Part shown: positions 46,421 to 58,062 of the stretch, piece by piece
How the letters are laid out: the number at the start of each line of letters is the position of its first letter
Position numbering within the stretch: the first letter of the stretch is position 1
Assembly: GCA_003024785.1 (NCBI GenBank)
Contig: PUQB01000057.1
Location: 162,127 to 226,126 of the forward strand
Length of the DNA stretch: 64,000 nt
Direction: 5' to 3'
Source: Selaginella tamariscina
Lineage: Eukaryota > Streptophyta > Lycopodiopsida > Selaginellales > Selaginellaceae
Program-made: the position numbers and the translations under genes
The notes under the pieces: generated by a model
Databases searched by the model: none
Told to the model about the DNA's origin: nothing
The model's input: only the letters and a program-made list of their open reading frames with translations

Positions 46421-48471
46421 TTGGGGCTTTTTTGGCAAAGGACTTGGGTGTTGAGCGCAAAGATGAGTGCGTTGGCCATGGATCTTCAAAGCAAAACAAT
46501 CGAGGAAATGGGTACTTTGCATTCAAAGTTTAGTGAAATGGTCAAGTTGGATTTTAAAACCATGGCCCATGATGAGAAGATCAATCGGAATGCACTAGTC
46601 TCCATGACTACTAGGGACTGGGTTGCTATAGGCTTTAAACGAGGAACATATGCCTCCTTAGTGACTTTTTGTGTGACATTGCTTGAAGCTAAAAAAAATG
46701 ATGCAGATCCTCTAGCAATGGAAAATGTTGATCACGAGCAAGTTCTCGATGTAGAAGTGAAAGTGAATAATCAAAAACTAATATAGGTCACACAAAGGAC
46801 TCCTACCAAATTTCAAAAGGCAACAAAGGTGTACTCAATGAAGGAAATGAGGAACATAATTAAAATTGAGTTTCCTAATTTTTTTTGCTGTAGTTTCAAA
46901 GGCTCAGAAGCTTAGAAGTATCACAAAAGGAGAAGCTAACAAGTGTTTACATGTTAGATTGGTAATTCTTGTTCCAAATCTTATATAATATATTTAAATT
47001 TATAATTGGGTTGAAATTAATAAGTCAGAAACATTCAATTGTCAGAAAAAGAGTAGCATTAAAAGCGAAAGGGGGATTGGAACGAAACTATGTATGAAAG
47101 GTGATTATTGTGGAGTTATTCTCATATCAAAGGAAGCTCATGGATATGTATTTTTGTTTTTTGTCATTAGAGTCATTTTGTGCCTTCCACATGTGCAAGT
47201 AGGAACAACGGTAGTGCTTGAATGCTTCAAACCCGCAGGCCACCCATACTTGGTATTACAAGTAAAGCTTTTGAGCAAGGAAGAGATATCCAAAGATGTG
47301 CGCTTGCTTTTCCAAATAGGGATGAGTATTATAAAAGATGGACATTTATAGTTTCTCTCAAACTTCATGTGGAGGTTTGCAACCTTTTTGTTGTCATTGC
47401 TATAAAGTGATTTGTGTTGTTGTTGTGTGTTCTGTGCAGGACATTGTGTGTTGGGCTGAGTGTTGTACTCGCATAGCAGATGATTATTCTAACAACAATG
47501 TATCTGAACATGAAGTATTTAGTGAACCATCACATTCTAAGGCAACCTCAAAATCTGTTAAGTGCAAGAGAAATTTGGAAGGTAGTGATAGCAAAAAACC
47601 AACACTTCCTCATTCTCGCGTCAAGCCCATCAAAAAATCCAAAGGTTCGCCACATAAAAGCAAAGCAAGCTCGTCTAATTTTGAGCACATTGACGAACCA
47701 ACTATGGATATAGAAGTGATAAAGTTTATCATGGTTTTCCTTGGTTCGGTTGATGGTGAATTCTAGTTTTCCTTTGTAGAAAAAGTGTGGGGCAACAACA
47801 ATGTTGACAAAACCAGTGAGCATGTTGTTAAAGATAAATGTGACAAAGTTGTTAATGCCAAGAATGGCTATGGGGAAGGGATGAATAATGATGGCTCCCA
47901 TTCCAAACTCACAAAAAATAAGGTTAAGATAACTCTTTTATTGAAGGTTTTATTTCTAGTTTTTTTTTTACAGAAGCCTAGTGAGCAAATTGAGTTTAAA
48001 ATAGAGTTAGATGTTGATCTTAATAATGTTGAAGGGGTCAAACCAAAGAAGAGTGGTGATGGTCGACCTTTGATGAAACACATGTACTTGTTTTAATTCA
48101 TTACTCTTTTTGATATCATTTATTCATTTTTGTGGTTTGCAGGAATATTGATACTACTGCAAAATTGAATGCTATTGGAGTTGACCCAGATGAGACACAG
48201 GTATGTGAAGTTAATCATATAAATAGTGTTCAAACATAGAAAACCTTACTCATTTCACTCATTTCACTCATTTCCCTTGCAAGCTTTCCCTAATTTTGTG
48301 AAAGAAAAAATAGCAGAAGGCTTTCATGGCGCACATGAACGAGATAACAAGGTCCCCTTCTTGGAGGAAATACATAGGCGGATCTTAAATTTAGATGAAG
48401 ATGCATTCAAGGTGCATATTACTTTTTTCATTGCTCAAATATTTGATGAGCTTGATTCTTGTAGTTGCTAG
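46421..48471 (+). other. Unrecognised lysine-rich coding-like region on the plus strand
   Basis: Coding-like frames: SALAMDLQSKTIEEMGTLHS and SMTTRDWVAIGFKRGTYASL (46,421-46,786); a charged stretch KCKRNLEGSDSKKPTLPHSR, KPIKKSKGSPHKSKASSS (47,520-47,700); EQIEFKIELDVDLNNVEGVK (about 47,980-48,060); and AFPNFVKEKIAEGFHGAHER (about 48,280-48,350). GT and AG sites flank several. It may be a multi-exon nuclear-type protein or a dead copy; no domain was recognised. Confidence 0.3.
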
Positions 48472-49124
48472 AGGACTAGAAAATGAGGGTGAGGGAACTC
48501 GACATGGAGTAGTTGAAGTCTCTTGTCTGGTTGTTCATGGGTATGGCACCAATTGCAAGCATTAGTTTAAGGCAGGTCAAGTCGTGGGCAACATTGTACA
48601 ACAAAAAGAAAGCTTATAAGGTATTCGCAATAGCTATAATAATAAAGTTTGACAAAGCACTTCAACACCAAGGTTTTGAGAAGGGCTTCTTGAAAGTTTG
48701 AAGAGAGTCATGGATTGCAAGGAGTTTTGGTGAAGTCTAGCAAAGGTATAAAAATTAGCTCAGTTGTCATTATGTAAATCATTCTTATTAGCTTGCAGTG
48801 TTGACACAATTACAAGACCACAATGTGTAGCCACAATTCCAAATTGCAATATGTTCAATTTTGTTTCTCATATTATTTGTCATTGTATAAGCCAGTGTTG
48901 TTCTCAACATCTATATACACTTGTGAAGTCAATATATTTGTCACTAGCGAAATCCTTAATAGTGTTCACTTTTGAAGTCGTAACAATTGTTAGTATAAAC
49001 TCATTACTATATCTAAATGCAAAGTCAGTGTCTTGTACACTACGAATTACACATTATAGTATCATTTGAAAACCAATAAAAAAACCACTTCAAACACCAA
49101 TATTAAAACCATCAAGCAGACCAC

Positions 49125-49777
49125 TGTCAAGCCACAATCTAGGAAACAGGAAAGGAACAGGATTCCAAGAATAAGAAGGCTTGACTCAGGAGCAGGACCG
49201 AGAGCAGGATAGGAACAGGAACAGGACGGACCTTGGAGCAAGACAGGATCAAGATAGGATCCGGGAGCAAGACAGGAAGGTGCAGGACAGGATCCAGGAA
49301 CAAGACAGAATCAAGACAGGATCCGGGAACAAGACAGGAGCAGGACAGGATCCAGGAGTAGGACAGGAAACAGGAGCGAGACAGGAGTAAGACAGGAAAC
49401 AGGAGCGAGACAGGAGTAGGACAGGAAACAAGACAAGACAAGAACAAGACAAGACGAGATTGATCATAATAAGACTGGTGTTAATAGTAACTGATTGTAC
49501 AATAATTAGGTCGGAGCTTTTATGCTCACAACTCCAAGAGCTAATCTAGGCATGAGTGCTAAAAGTGGTTGCATGCATGCAAAAGTGATTGCATGCATGC
49601 AGAGGCTAAGATGAGTCCACATGTCCCTTATCCTCTAGGCATATCTTGTGGTATATCCTGTAGGAATATCCTGCAACCGAATCTGTGTCCGGAATCCTGG
49701 TAGGAATATCCTGTAGGAAAGTCCTGCAACCCATATCCTATATCCAGGAATCCTATATTCTGTATCGGGTCGTGACA
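49125..49777 (-). repeat. LTR A (3' LTR of the outer chromovirus), 653 bp
   Basis: On the plus strand runs TGTCAAGCCAC to GGGTCGTGACA. Contains a degenerate CAGGA/ACAGG-rich tract (49,140-49,440) and a cluster of AGGAATATCC-type near-palindromes (49,640-49,760). The polypurine tract (reverse of ACACCTCCTCCCT) is at 49,778-49,790. Confidence 0.93.
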
Positions 49778-52226
49778 ACACCTCCTCCCTAAAGACGAGT
49801 TCCACGAGTCTTGGGACCTGGTTTAGCAGGATAATGCCGATGGAAGCAGCAACCTTGGAAGAAGCATGGAGTAAGTTGGATGCAGGTTCCCAAATGCGAT
49901 CAGTAGGCAGGTACCCTTTCCAATCCACCAAGTATTGGAGTTGGTGACGATGAAGACGAGAGTCAAGGATGGCTGCAACTTCGTACTCAGGTTCAGTGTC
50001 AATGACCACATGAGGGGGAGGAGAAAAACGACCGGAAGAGAAGAAGGATGATACGGCTCCAACAAAGAGGTGTGAAACACAGGATGAAGTTTCACCGTGG
50101 ATGGTAACTCGAGTCGGAAAGCTACAGGATTTACCTCCGTCACGATCCTATAAGGGCCCAATCGTTGAAAATCCAACTTAGAAGAAGGCTGTTGGTGCGA
50201 ATGTGTCGACGAAGAAGCCACACGAGATCACCAATCTTGTATGCAGGTGCCGGCTGACGGTGAGCATCAGTATGATGCTTGTATCGTTCCTGTGCCTGTT
50301 GAAGATGAACTGGAGATCATCATGTACCTGCCGAAGATGCTGAAGACAATCCTGTACTGCAGGAGCGGAAGAAGGAGAAGCGGGAGGAGCAAAGTCAAAA
50401 CGTGGATGGTGGCCTGTAAGAGCAAAGAAAGGTGTCTGTCCTATAGATGTGTGGATGGAGTTGTTGTAGGCAAACTCCGCCATTGGAAGGAGGTTCAACC
50501 AGTTGTCCTGCTGGTAACTGATGAAGCAACGAAGATACTGTTCTAAGGTCTGAATTGTGCGTTCGGACTGCCATCGGTTTGTGGGTGATATCCTGAAGAA
50601 AGATCCGCTTTAACCTGTAGACTCCGAAGAAGCTCTCGCCAAAACTTGGACATGAATTGTGGACTCGATCGGAAACAATGCTCTCAGGAAGACCATGATG
50701 TCGGAACACCTCGCGGATCACCAACTCGGCAGTTGTCTGACCTGTAGCTGTCTTGTTGCAGGGTAGGAAATGAGCCTGCTTGGTGAAACGGTCAACCACC
50801 ATAAGAACTGCATCAAATCCACGAGAAGGAGGAAGATCTGTGAGGAAATCCATAGAAATGGATCTCCAAGGAGCAGACGGAACAGGAAGAGGACGAAGAA
50901 GACCAGAGGGTGCATGATGAGGCATCTTCGACCTGCTACAAGTGTCACAACTCCGTACAAACCTCTCCACAAAACCTCGCAACCCAGCCACCAATAGTTG
51001 CGAGTCACCAATTCCACTGTCTTGGCCACACCAAAATGTCCTGTAGCCGGGGTATCATGACAATCCTGTACCACACGAGTCCTAGAAATACCAACAGGAA
51101 CGTACAGGAGACCTTCCCGGTACAGGAGTCCATCCTGTATGGTGAACAGGTTGTAGTCTGGACGGGAACTGGAGGAAGAGGAACTTGCAACGTCAAGATG
51201 AATGTGTGAGAACACATTCTTTGCCAAGTCTTCTGTAGCCAACTACAAACGGACGTCCTGTAGGAGTGTTGAATTTGCTGGAGCCTGATGAACCTGCAAT
51301 GCCGCAAGCCGAAACGATCAGGACCCAACAACACTTGCCTTTGACAGTCAAATGCAGGATCACCCGGGCTTGGTGCAAGTAAGAGCGCCTAGACAATGCG
51401 TCCGCCTTGCCATTCCGAAAGCCGGGCCTGTAGACGATGACAAGTCAAAACGTGATAGGAACTCTGCCCACCTAGCCTGTCGCCGACTGAGGACCTGAGC
51501 CGTTTGAAAGTACTCCAGGTTCTTGTGATCCGTAAGAACTTGTACAGGATGTGCAGCGCCTTCCAGGAAATGCCGCCACTCCTCAAACGAATCCATATGG
51601 CCTTGAGTTCCTTGTCATGAATCTCGTAGTTGATCTCCGCCGACAGGAACTTACGAGAGTGAAAAGCTAAGGATGAAGCAACTTGTCCTCTTCAACTTGC
51701 GATAGCACGGATCCTATTGCAAAATCCGAGGCATCTGCTTCAATGAAGAAAGGATGAGAAGGGTCAGGATGTGCTAAAATTGGAGCTGTCGTGAAAACGT
51801 CCTTGAGTGTTGTGAACGCGTGTTCCGCCTTGTCGGACCAAGAGAAAAGTCCTGTGCACTTGGTGAGTTCTGTGAGTGGAAGTACACGCTTGGAGAAGTC
51901 TTGTATGAACCGCCTGTAGAAGTTTGCAAAGCCAAGGAAACATTGTACATCTCGTACCGACTTGGGCCTCTCCCACTTCACGATGGTCTTCACCTTGTGC
52001 ATGTCCATGGAAACGCCAGCAGGAGAGACGATGTAGCCAAGAACTCCACCGAATCCCTATCGAAAAAACACTTCTCCAACTTCGCGTACAGGCCATGCTC
52101 GCGAAGCCGCTCTAAAACTAGTCGTACATGCTTGTCATGTGCCGCCTGGTCCTTGGAGAAAATCAAGATGTCGTCGAGGTAGATCACCACAAACTGGTCC
52201 AAGAAGTCACGGAAAATGTGGCTCAT
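49778..52226 (-). pseudogene. Chromovirus pol, 3' half: RT end, RNase H, integrase, chromodomain
   Basis: From 52,226 downwards: [20 protein letters not shown] (YLDD active site), HPFFIEADASDFAIGSVLSQ (RNase H), integrase RSCDTCSRSKMPHHAP, MDFLTDLPPSRGFDAVLMVV, LVIREVFRHHGLPESIVSDR, then the chromodomain [33 protein letters not shown] (aromatic cage residues Y and W present). Several frame changes. Confidence 0.85.
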
Positions 52227-53211
52227 TTCCTACCTTGTAACAAGACAGCTACAGGTCAGATAACTGCCGAGTTGGTGATCCGCGAGGTGTTCCGACATCA
52301 TGGTCTTCTTGAGAGCATTTTTCCGATCGAGGTCCACAATTCATGTCCAAGTTTTGGCGAGAGCTTCTTCGAGTCTACAGGTCAAAGCGGATCTTTCTTC
52401 AGGATATCACCCACAAACCGATGGGCAGTCCGAACGCACAATTCAGACCTTAGAACAGTATCTTCGTTGCTTCATCAGTTACCAGCATGACAACTGGTTG
52501 GACCTCCTTCCAATGGCGGAGTTTGCCTACAACAACTCCATCCACGCATCTACAGGACAGACACCTTTCTTTGCTCTTACAGGCCACCATCCACGTTTTG
52601 ACTTTGTCCTCCCGCTTCTCCTTCTTCCGCTCCTGCAGTACAGGATCGTCTTCAGCATCTTCGGCAGGTACAGGATGATCTCTAGGTTCATCTTCAACAG
52701 GCACAGGAACGATACAAGCATCATGCTGATGCTCACCGTTAGCTGGCACCTGCATACAAGATTGGTGATCTCGTGTGGCTTCTTCGTCGACACATTCGCA
52801 CCAACAGGCCTTCTTCTAAGTTGGATTTTCAACGATTGGCCCTTATAGGATCGTGCGGAGGTAAATCCTGTAGCTTTCCGACTCGAGTTACCATCCACGG
52901 TGAAACTTCATCCTGTGTTTCACACCTCTTTGTTGGAGCCGTATCATCCTTCTTCTCTTCTCGGTCGTGTTTCTTCTCCTCCCCCTCATGTGGTCATTGA
53001 CACTGAACCTGAGTACGAAGTTGCAGCCATCCTTGACTCTCGTCTTCATTGTCACCAACTCCAATACTTGGTGGATTGGAAAGGGTACCTGCCTACTAAT
53101 CGCACTTGGGAACCTGCATCCAACTTACTCCATGCTTCTTCCAAGGTTGCTGCCTTCCATCGGCATTATCCTGCTAAACCAGGTCCCAAGACTAGTGGAA
53201 CTCGTCTTTAG
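52220..53211 (+). pseudogene. Inverted copy of integrase end and chromodomain
   Basis: Repeats 49,790-50,780 in inverse orientation: [57 protein letters not shown]. The stop TAG at 53209-53211 overlaps the polypurine tract AGGGAGGAGGTG (53,210-53,221) directly before LTR B. Confidence 0.85.
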
Positions 53212-53221
53212 GGAGGAGGTG

Positions 53222-53789
53222 TGTCACGACCCGATACAGAATACAGGATTCCGGATACAGGATATGGGTTGCAGACTTTCCTACAGGATATTCCTACCAG
53301 GATTCCGACACAGGATTCGGTTGCAGGATATTCCTACAAGATATTCTACAGGATATACCACAGGATATGCCTAGAGGATAAGGGACATGTGGACTCATCT
53401 TAGCCTCTGCATGCATGCAATCACTTTTGCATGCATGCAACCACTTTTAGCACTCATGCCTAGATTAGCTCTTGGAGTTGTGAGCATAAAAGCTCCACCT
53501 AATTGTTGTACAATCAGTTACTATCAACCAGTCTTACTACATCAATCTCGTCTTGTCTTGTTCTTGTCTTGTCTTGTTTCCTGTCCTACTCCTGTCTCGC
53601 TCCTGTTTCCTGTCCTACTCCTGGATCCTGTCCTACTCCTGTCTTGCTCCCGGATCCTATCTTGATCCTGTCTTGCTCCAAGGTCCGTCCTGTTCCTGTT
53701 CCTGTCCTGCTCTCGGTCCTGCTTTTGAGTCAAGCCTTCCTATTCTTGGAATCCTGTTCCTTTCCTGTTTCCTGGATCGTGGCTTGACA
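53222..53789 (+). repeat. LTR B (internal, plus orientation), 568 bp
   Basis: Runs TGTCACGACCC to GTGGCTTGACA. TATA-like CATAAAAG at 53,485-53,492; CAGTTACTATCAA at 53,515-53,527, about 30 bp downstream, is the proposed RNA 5' end and self-primer. After the LTR, TTTCATAGTAACTG (53,791-53,804) matches its complement with one mismatch. Confidence 0.92.
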
Positions 53790-53879
53790 GTTTCATAGTA
53801 ACTGCTTCATAGTTCTTCGTTTTCCAGCTATCCTTTCCTTGATTCTTTTCTTCATTTTTCTCCTTTTCTTTCCTAGATC

Positions 53880-54845
53880 ATGGCTGATTTTGAGCGCTTT
53901 CAACGCGAGCACCAAATGTTACTTCATGAGCTGGCCACTTTGCGCCAAGTGGTCACCGACCTGCAAGGTTCCACCACTGCGGCACATGCAGCTGCTGATG
54001 CATCCTCCAAGGCTGCTGCGCAGGCTCTTTCCCAGGCATCGGTGGTTCCCTCTTCAAACTTTCTTCGGAGCCGAAGGTTAGCATGCCAGAGAAGTTCAGT
54101 GGCAATCGTGCGATTTCCAAGGTTTCCTGAATCAGATCTGGCTCTTGATCCGTATGCAACCACGGCGCTACTCGACTGATGCTCAAAAGGTGGGTTTTTT
54201 GGCATCCTTACTAAGTGGATCTCCACGGGCTTGGGTTGCCCCCTTGCTGGAGCGACGATCCATTGATGGAAGACTTTGAAGGTTTCGTGGCTGCCTTTGA
54301 AGCCTGTTTTGGAGATCCTGATAAGTACCGTTTGCATGCACGAAGTTACGGAAGCTCACTCAAGGATCCCGACCAGCTTCCGTCTATGCATCCGAATTTT
54401 AGCAACTTGCACGAACATTCCATGGGACGAGACTGCATTGATCGAACACTTCCGTTTTGGTTTGAGGGACGTGTGAAGGACCTTCTCCTTACGTTACCAG
54501 ATGCCCAAACATTAGCGAAGATCATGCAACAAGCTGTTCGTTGCGACAACCGTTTGTTTGAGCGTCGTCAGGAAAGATCCCGTCAGCAGTTCCTGCAAAC
54601 CAATCCTGCAGCTGTGGTACGTGTTCCTGTACCACCTTATGGGTAGTTCCTATGGAGGTTGAGAAATCCAAGCGTGGCTCTCTTTCTGCTGCTGAGAAGC
54701 AACGTCGTCGCAGTGAGAACCTATGCTTGTATTGTGGTGGAGCAGGACACAAGGTGGCAGATTGTCTTATTAAAGCCAGGAACTTCAAAACGCGTGAAGT
54801 TGAAGCTGAAGTTCAGTCGGAAAACTCCAATGTCCACTTCGTCTA
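53880..54845 (+). pseudogene. gag of the inverted chromovirus copy, frameshifted
   Basis: ATG at 53880 (MADFERFQREHQMLLHELAT). The same protein as 58063-59037, broken by several single-base indels from about 54,060 on. The zinc knuckle CLYCGGAGHKVADC is still readable. Confidence 0.88.
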
Positions 54846-54857
54846 GGAGCCGCGAAG

Positions 54858-56395
54858 TTGGACGTAGGTGTAGGCTCCATTGGTGCTGCTCATACCATCC
54901 CATCACTTAAGTTTCCTGTACACATTCATCTTAATAATCGAGAGCTCATGGAGTTTGCCTTGTTAGACACTGGTGCAAATGCATGCTTCATGGATGATAC
55001 GTTTGCAACTCAACATGGCATTTCGGTGGTGAAGTTGAAGCGTGCAGTTCCTGTAGAGGTGGCCGATGGGCGTCTAATTGCTTCTGGCGCGGTTACCCAT
55101 GCTACCGAACCTCTCTCCTGCAGGTATGGCACATTCAACTGTTCAATTTCCTTCAACTTGATCAAGACTCGGTCGACTCCCATCATTTTGGGCATGCCAT
55201 GGTTCGTTGTTGCAAATCCGCAGATCGACTGGAGGTCTAGGACGCTCACGTTTTCCTCTCCAACAGCTAGGATCAATCCTGTACCTTCCTGTGCAGGATA
55301 CATCCTTAGTATCTGAGGCAGTACAAGCTACAGGATTGACCGTGCCTGTTCCTGTACCAGTGTTGAAGACTCCTCCTCGACAGGATTCACCTCATATCAG
55401 TTCCTCAGCACATCCGCAGGCTCTCTCCACTCCTGTAAGTTTGCGGTGTCCTGTACAGGGTTCTTCCAATCCTGTATCAGTGTCGAAGGTTCCTCCTCAA
55501 CAGGATCCACCTCCTGTTGATTCGTCAGCACATTCGCAGGCTTCTTCCACTCTTGCGCAACCACGGACTCCTGTACAGGATTCTTCCAATCCTGTACACT
55601 CATCACACCCACACAGGTTTTTTCCAATCCTGCTTCTTCTGTTACCCTGCTTCTGTTCCATCCCCCAAGATCCTTCCTCTTTTTCAGTCACAGCTCCCTC
55701 CTTCTCCTCTCCGAGTTCTTACCACTACCATGCATAACTCGCCACTGATCCTGCTCCCTTCCACCTTTTTGCCTTTCAAGTAACTCCTACGTCCTCTTCT
55801 ACCTTTCCCGTATCCGACTCCCCTGTTTTTTCTCCTTCTCCTTCTCCTTCTCCTTCTCCTCCTTCTTCCCTACCATCTAAGTACACTGACTTTAAGGACG
55901 TTTTTGACAAGCACAAGGCTGCAGTTTTCTTGTTCATAGGTCCTACGACTGTCCTATTGATCTTGCGGAAGGAAAGACTCCACCATTCGGACCGATTTAT
56001 GCATTGTCACCCACAGAGTTGGAGGTTCTTCGTCAGTACATCAAGGACAACTTGGCATCCGGCTTCATTTGTCACTCAAAGTCCCCTGCAGGAGCTCCTA
56101 TCTTCTTTGTCAAGAAGAAGGATGGGAGTTTACGTTTGGTGGTGGACTACAGGGGTTTGAATCAAGTCACCATTCGGAATCGGTACCCGTTGCCATTGAT
56201 CCCGGAACTTCTCGATCGGCTGCGAGGAGCAAAGGTGTTCACGAAGATCGACTTACAAGGAGCCTACAACCTTGTACGGATTCGTCTCGGCGATGAGTGG
56301 AAGACTGCCTTTCGTACAAGGTATGGACATTTTGAGTACACGGTAATGCCTTTCGGCCTTACCAATGTCCCAGCTGTATTCCAACAGCTGGTGAA
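54858..56395 (+). pseudogene. Protease, variable linker and first RT half of the inverted copy
   Basis: Protease ALLDTGANACFMDDTFATQH; a long Pro/Ser/Gln-rich linker (55,300-55,870) full of CCTGTA words and a CTTCTC repeat; [53 protein letters not shown]. It stops at FQQL, where the sequence jumps to a chromodomain. Confidence 0.85.
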
Positions 56396-56640
56396 CCTGA
56401 GTTCGAAGTTGCTGCAATTCTTGACTCCAAACTTGTTCGTGGTCAGCTTCACTATTTCGTGGACTTGATCGGTGGTCAGCTTCACTATTTCGTAGACTGG
56501 ATCGGTTATCCACCTGGCGAATGCACTTGGGAGCCTGCTGCTCATCTTGTTCATGCTCCTGATCTTGTTGCCGAGTTCCATCAACGATATCCTGCAAAAC
56601 CTAGACCAGTGACGCGCGGTGCTTGTTGCCGAGTTCCGAA
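56396..56640 (+). pseudogene. Diverged chromodomain fragment at the palindrome centre
   Basis: Reads [20 protein letters not shown] and DWIGYPPGECTWEPAAHLVH, similar to but clearly different from the element's own chromodomain (DWKGYLPT). A segment GGTCAGCTTCACTATTTCGT is tandemly duplicated, and CTTGTTGCCGAGTTCC occurs twice near the right junction. It is probably from a second chromovirus family. Confidence 0.7.
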
Positions 56641-58051
56641 TGGTTGTAGGCTCCTCGTAAGTCGATCTTCGTGAACACCTTTGCTCCTCGCAGCCGATCG
56701 AGAAGTTCCGGGATCAATGGCAACGGGTACCGATTCCGAATGGTGACTTGATTCAAACCCCTGTAGTCCACCACCAAACGTAAACTCCCATCCTTCTTCT
56801 TGACAAAGAAGATAGGAGCTCCTGCAGGGGACTTTGAGTGACGAATGAAGCCGGATGCCAAGTTGTCCTCGATGTACTGACGAAGAACCTCCAACTCTGT
56901 GGGTGACAATGCATAAATCGGTCCGAATGGTGGAGTCTTTCCTTCCGCAAGATCAATAGGACAGTCGTAGGACCTGTGAACAGGAAGAACTGCAGCCTTG
57001 TGCTTGTCAAAAACGTCCTTAAAGTCGTGGTACTTGGATGGTAGGGAAGAAGAGAAGGAGAAGGAGAAGGAGAAGGAGAAAAAACAGGGGAGTCGGATAC
57101 AGGAAAGGTAGAAGAGGACGTAGGAGTTACTTGAAAGGCAAAAAGGTGGAAGGGAGCAGGATCAGTGGCGAGTTCATGCATGGTAGTGGTAAGAACTCGG
57201 AGAGGAGAAGGAGGGAGCTGTGACTGAAAAAGAGGAAGGATCTTGGGGGATGGAACAGAAGCAGGGTAACAGAAAGAAGCAGGATTGGAAAAAACCTGTG
57301 TGGGTGTTGATGAGTGTACAGGATTGGAAGAATCCTGTACAGGAGTCCGTGGTTGCGCAAGAGTGGAAGCCTGCGAATGTGCTGACGAATCAACAGGAGG
57401 TGGATCCTGTTGAGGAGGAACCTTCGACACTGATACAGGATTGGAAGAACCCTGTACAGGACACCGCAAACTTACAGGAGTGGAGAGAGCCTGCGGATGT
57501 GCTGAGGAACTGATATGAGGTGAATCCTGTCGAGGAGGAGTCTTCAACACTGGTACAGGAACAGGCACGGTCAATCCTGTAGCTTGTACTGCCTCAGATA
57601 CTAAGGATGTATCCTGCACAGGAAGGTACAGGATTGATCCTAGCTGTTGGAGAGGAAAACGTGAGCGTCCTAGACCTCCAGTCGATCTGCGGATTTGCAA
57701 CAACGAACCATGGCATGCCCAAAATGATGGGAGTCGACCGAGTCTTGATCAAGTTGAAGGAAATTGAACAGTTGAATGTGCCATACCTGCAGGAGAGAGG
57801 TTCGGTAGCATGGGTAACGCGCCAGAAGCAATTAGACGCCCATCGGCCACCTCTACAGGAACTGCACGCTTCAACTTCACCACCGAAATGCCATGTTGAG
57901 TTGCAAACGTGTCATCCATGAAGCATGCATTTGCACCAGTGTCTAACAAGGCAAACTCCATGAGCTCTCGATTATTAAGATGAATGTGTACAGGAAACTT
58001 AAGTGATGGGATGGTATGAGCAGCACCAATGGAGCCTGCACCTACGTCCAA
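56641..58051 (-). pseudogene. Protease, linker and first RT half of the outer chromovirus
   Basis: Mirror copy of 54,858-56,390. From 58,051 downward: PSLKFPVHIHLNNRELMEFA, LLDTGANACFMDD, linker, then RT to KIDLRGAYN at about 56,640 where it is interrupted. It lies in the -1 frame relative to gag, which ends in TAG just upstream, so pol would need a -1 shift. Confidence 0.85.
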
Positions 58052-58062
58052 CTTCGCGGCTC

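Noticed and set aside
49181-49390. Protein with RDQDRxQDR repeats
   Set aside because: It is a translation of the CAGGA/ACAGG tract of an LTR, present in all three LTRs in several frames.
49125-53789. A simple solo retroelement with two LTRs A and B
   Set aside because: A and B are in opposite orientation, and no target duplication links them; the duplication links A and D.
55826-55870. CRISPR-like or satellite array
   Set aside because: It is a short CTTCTC microsatellite inside the chromovirus linker; no spaced direct repeats occur anywhere in the window.
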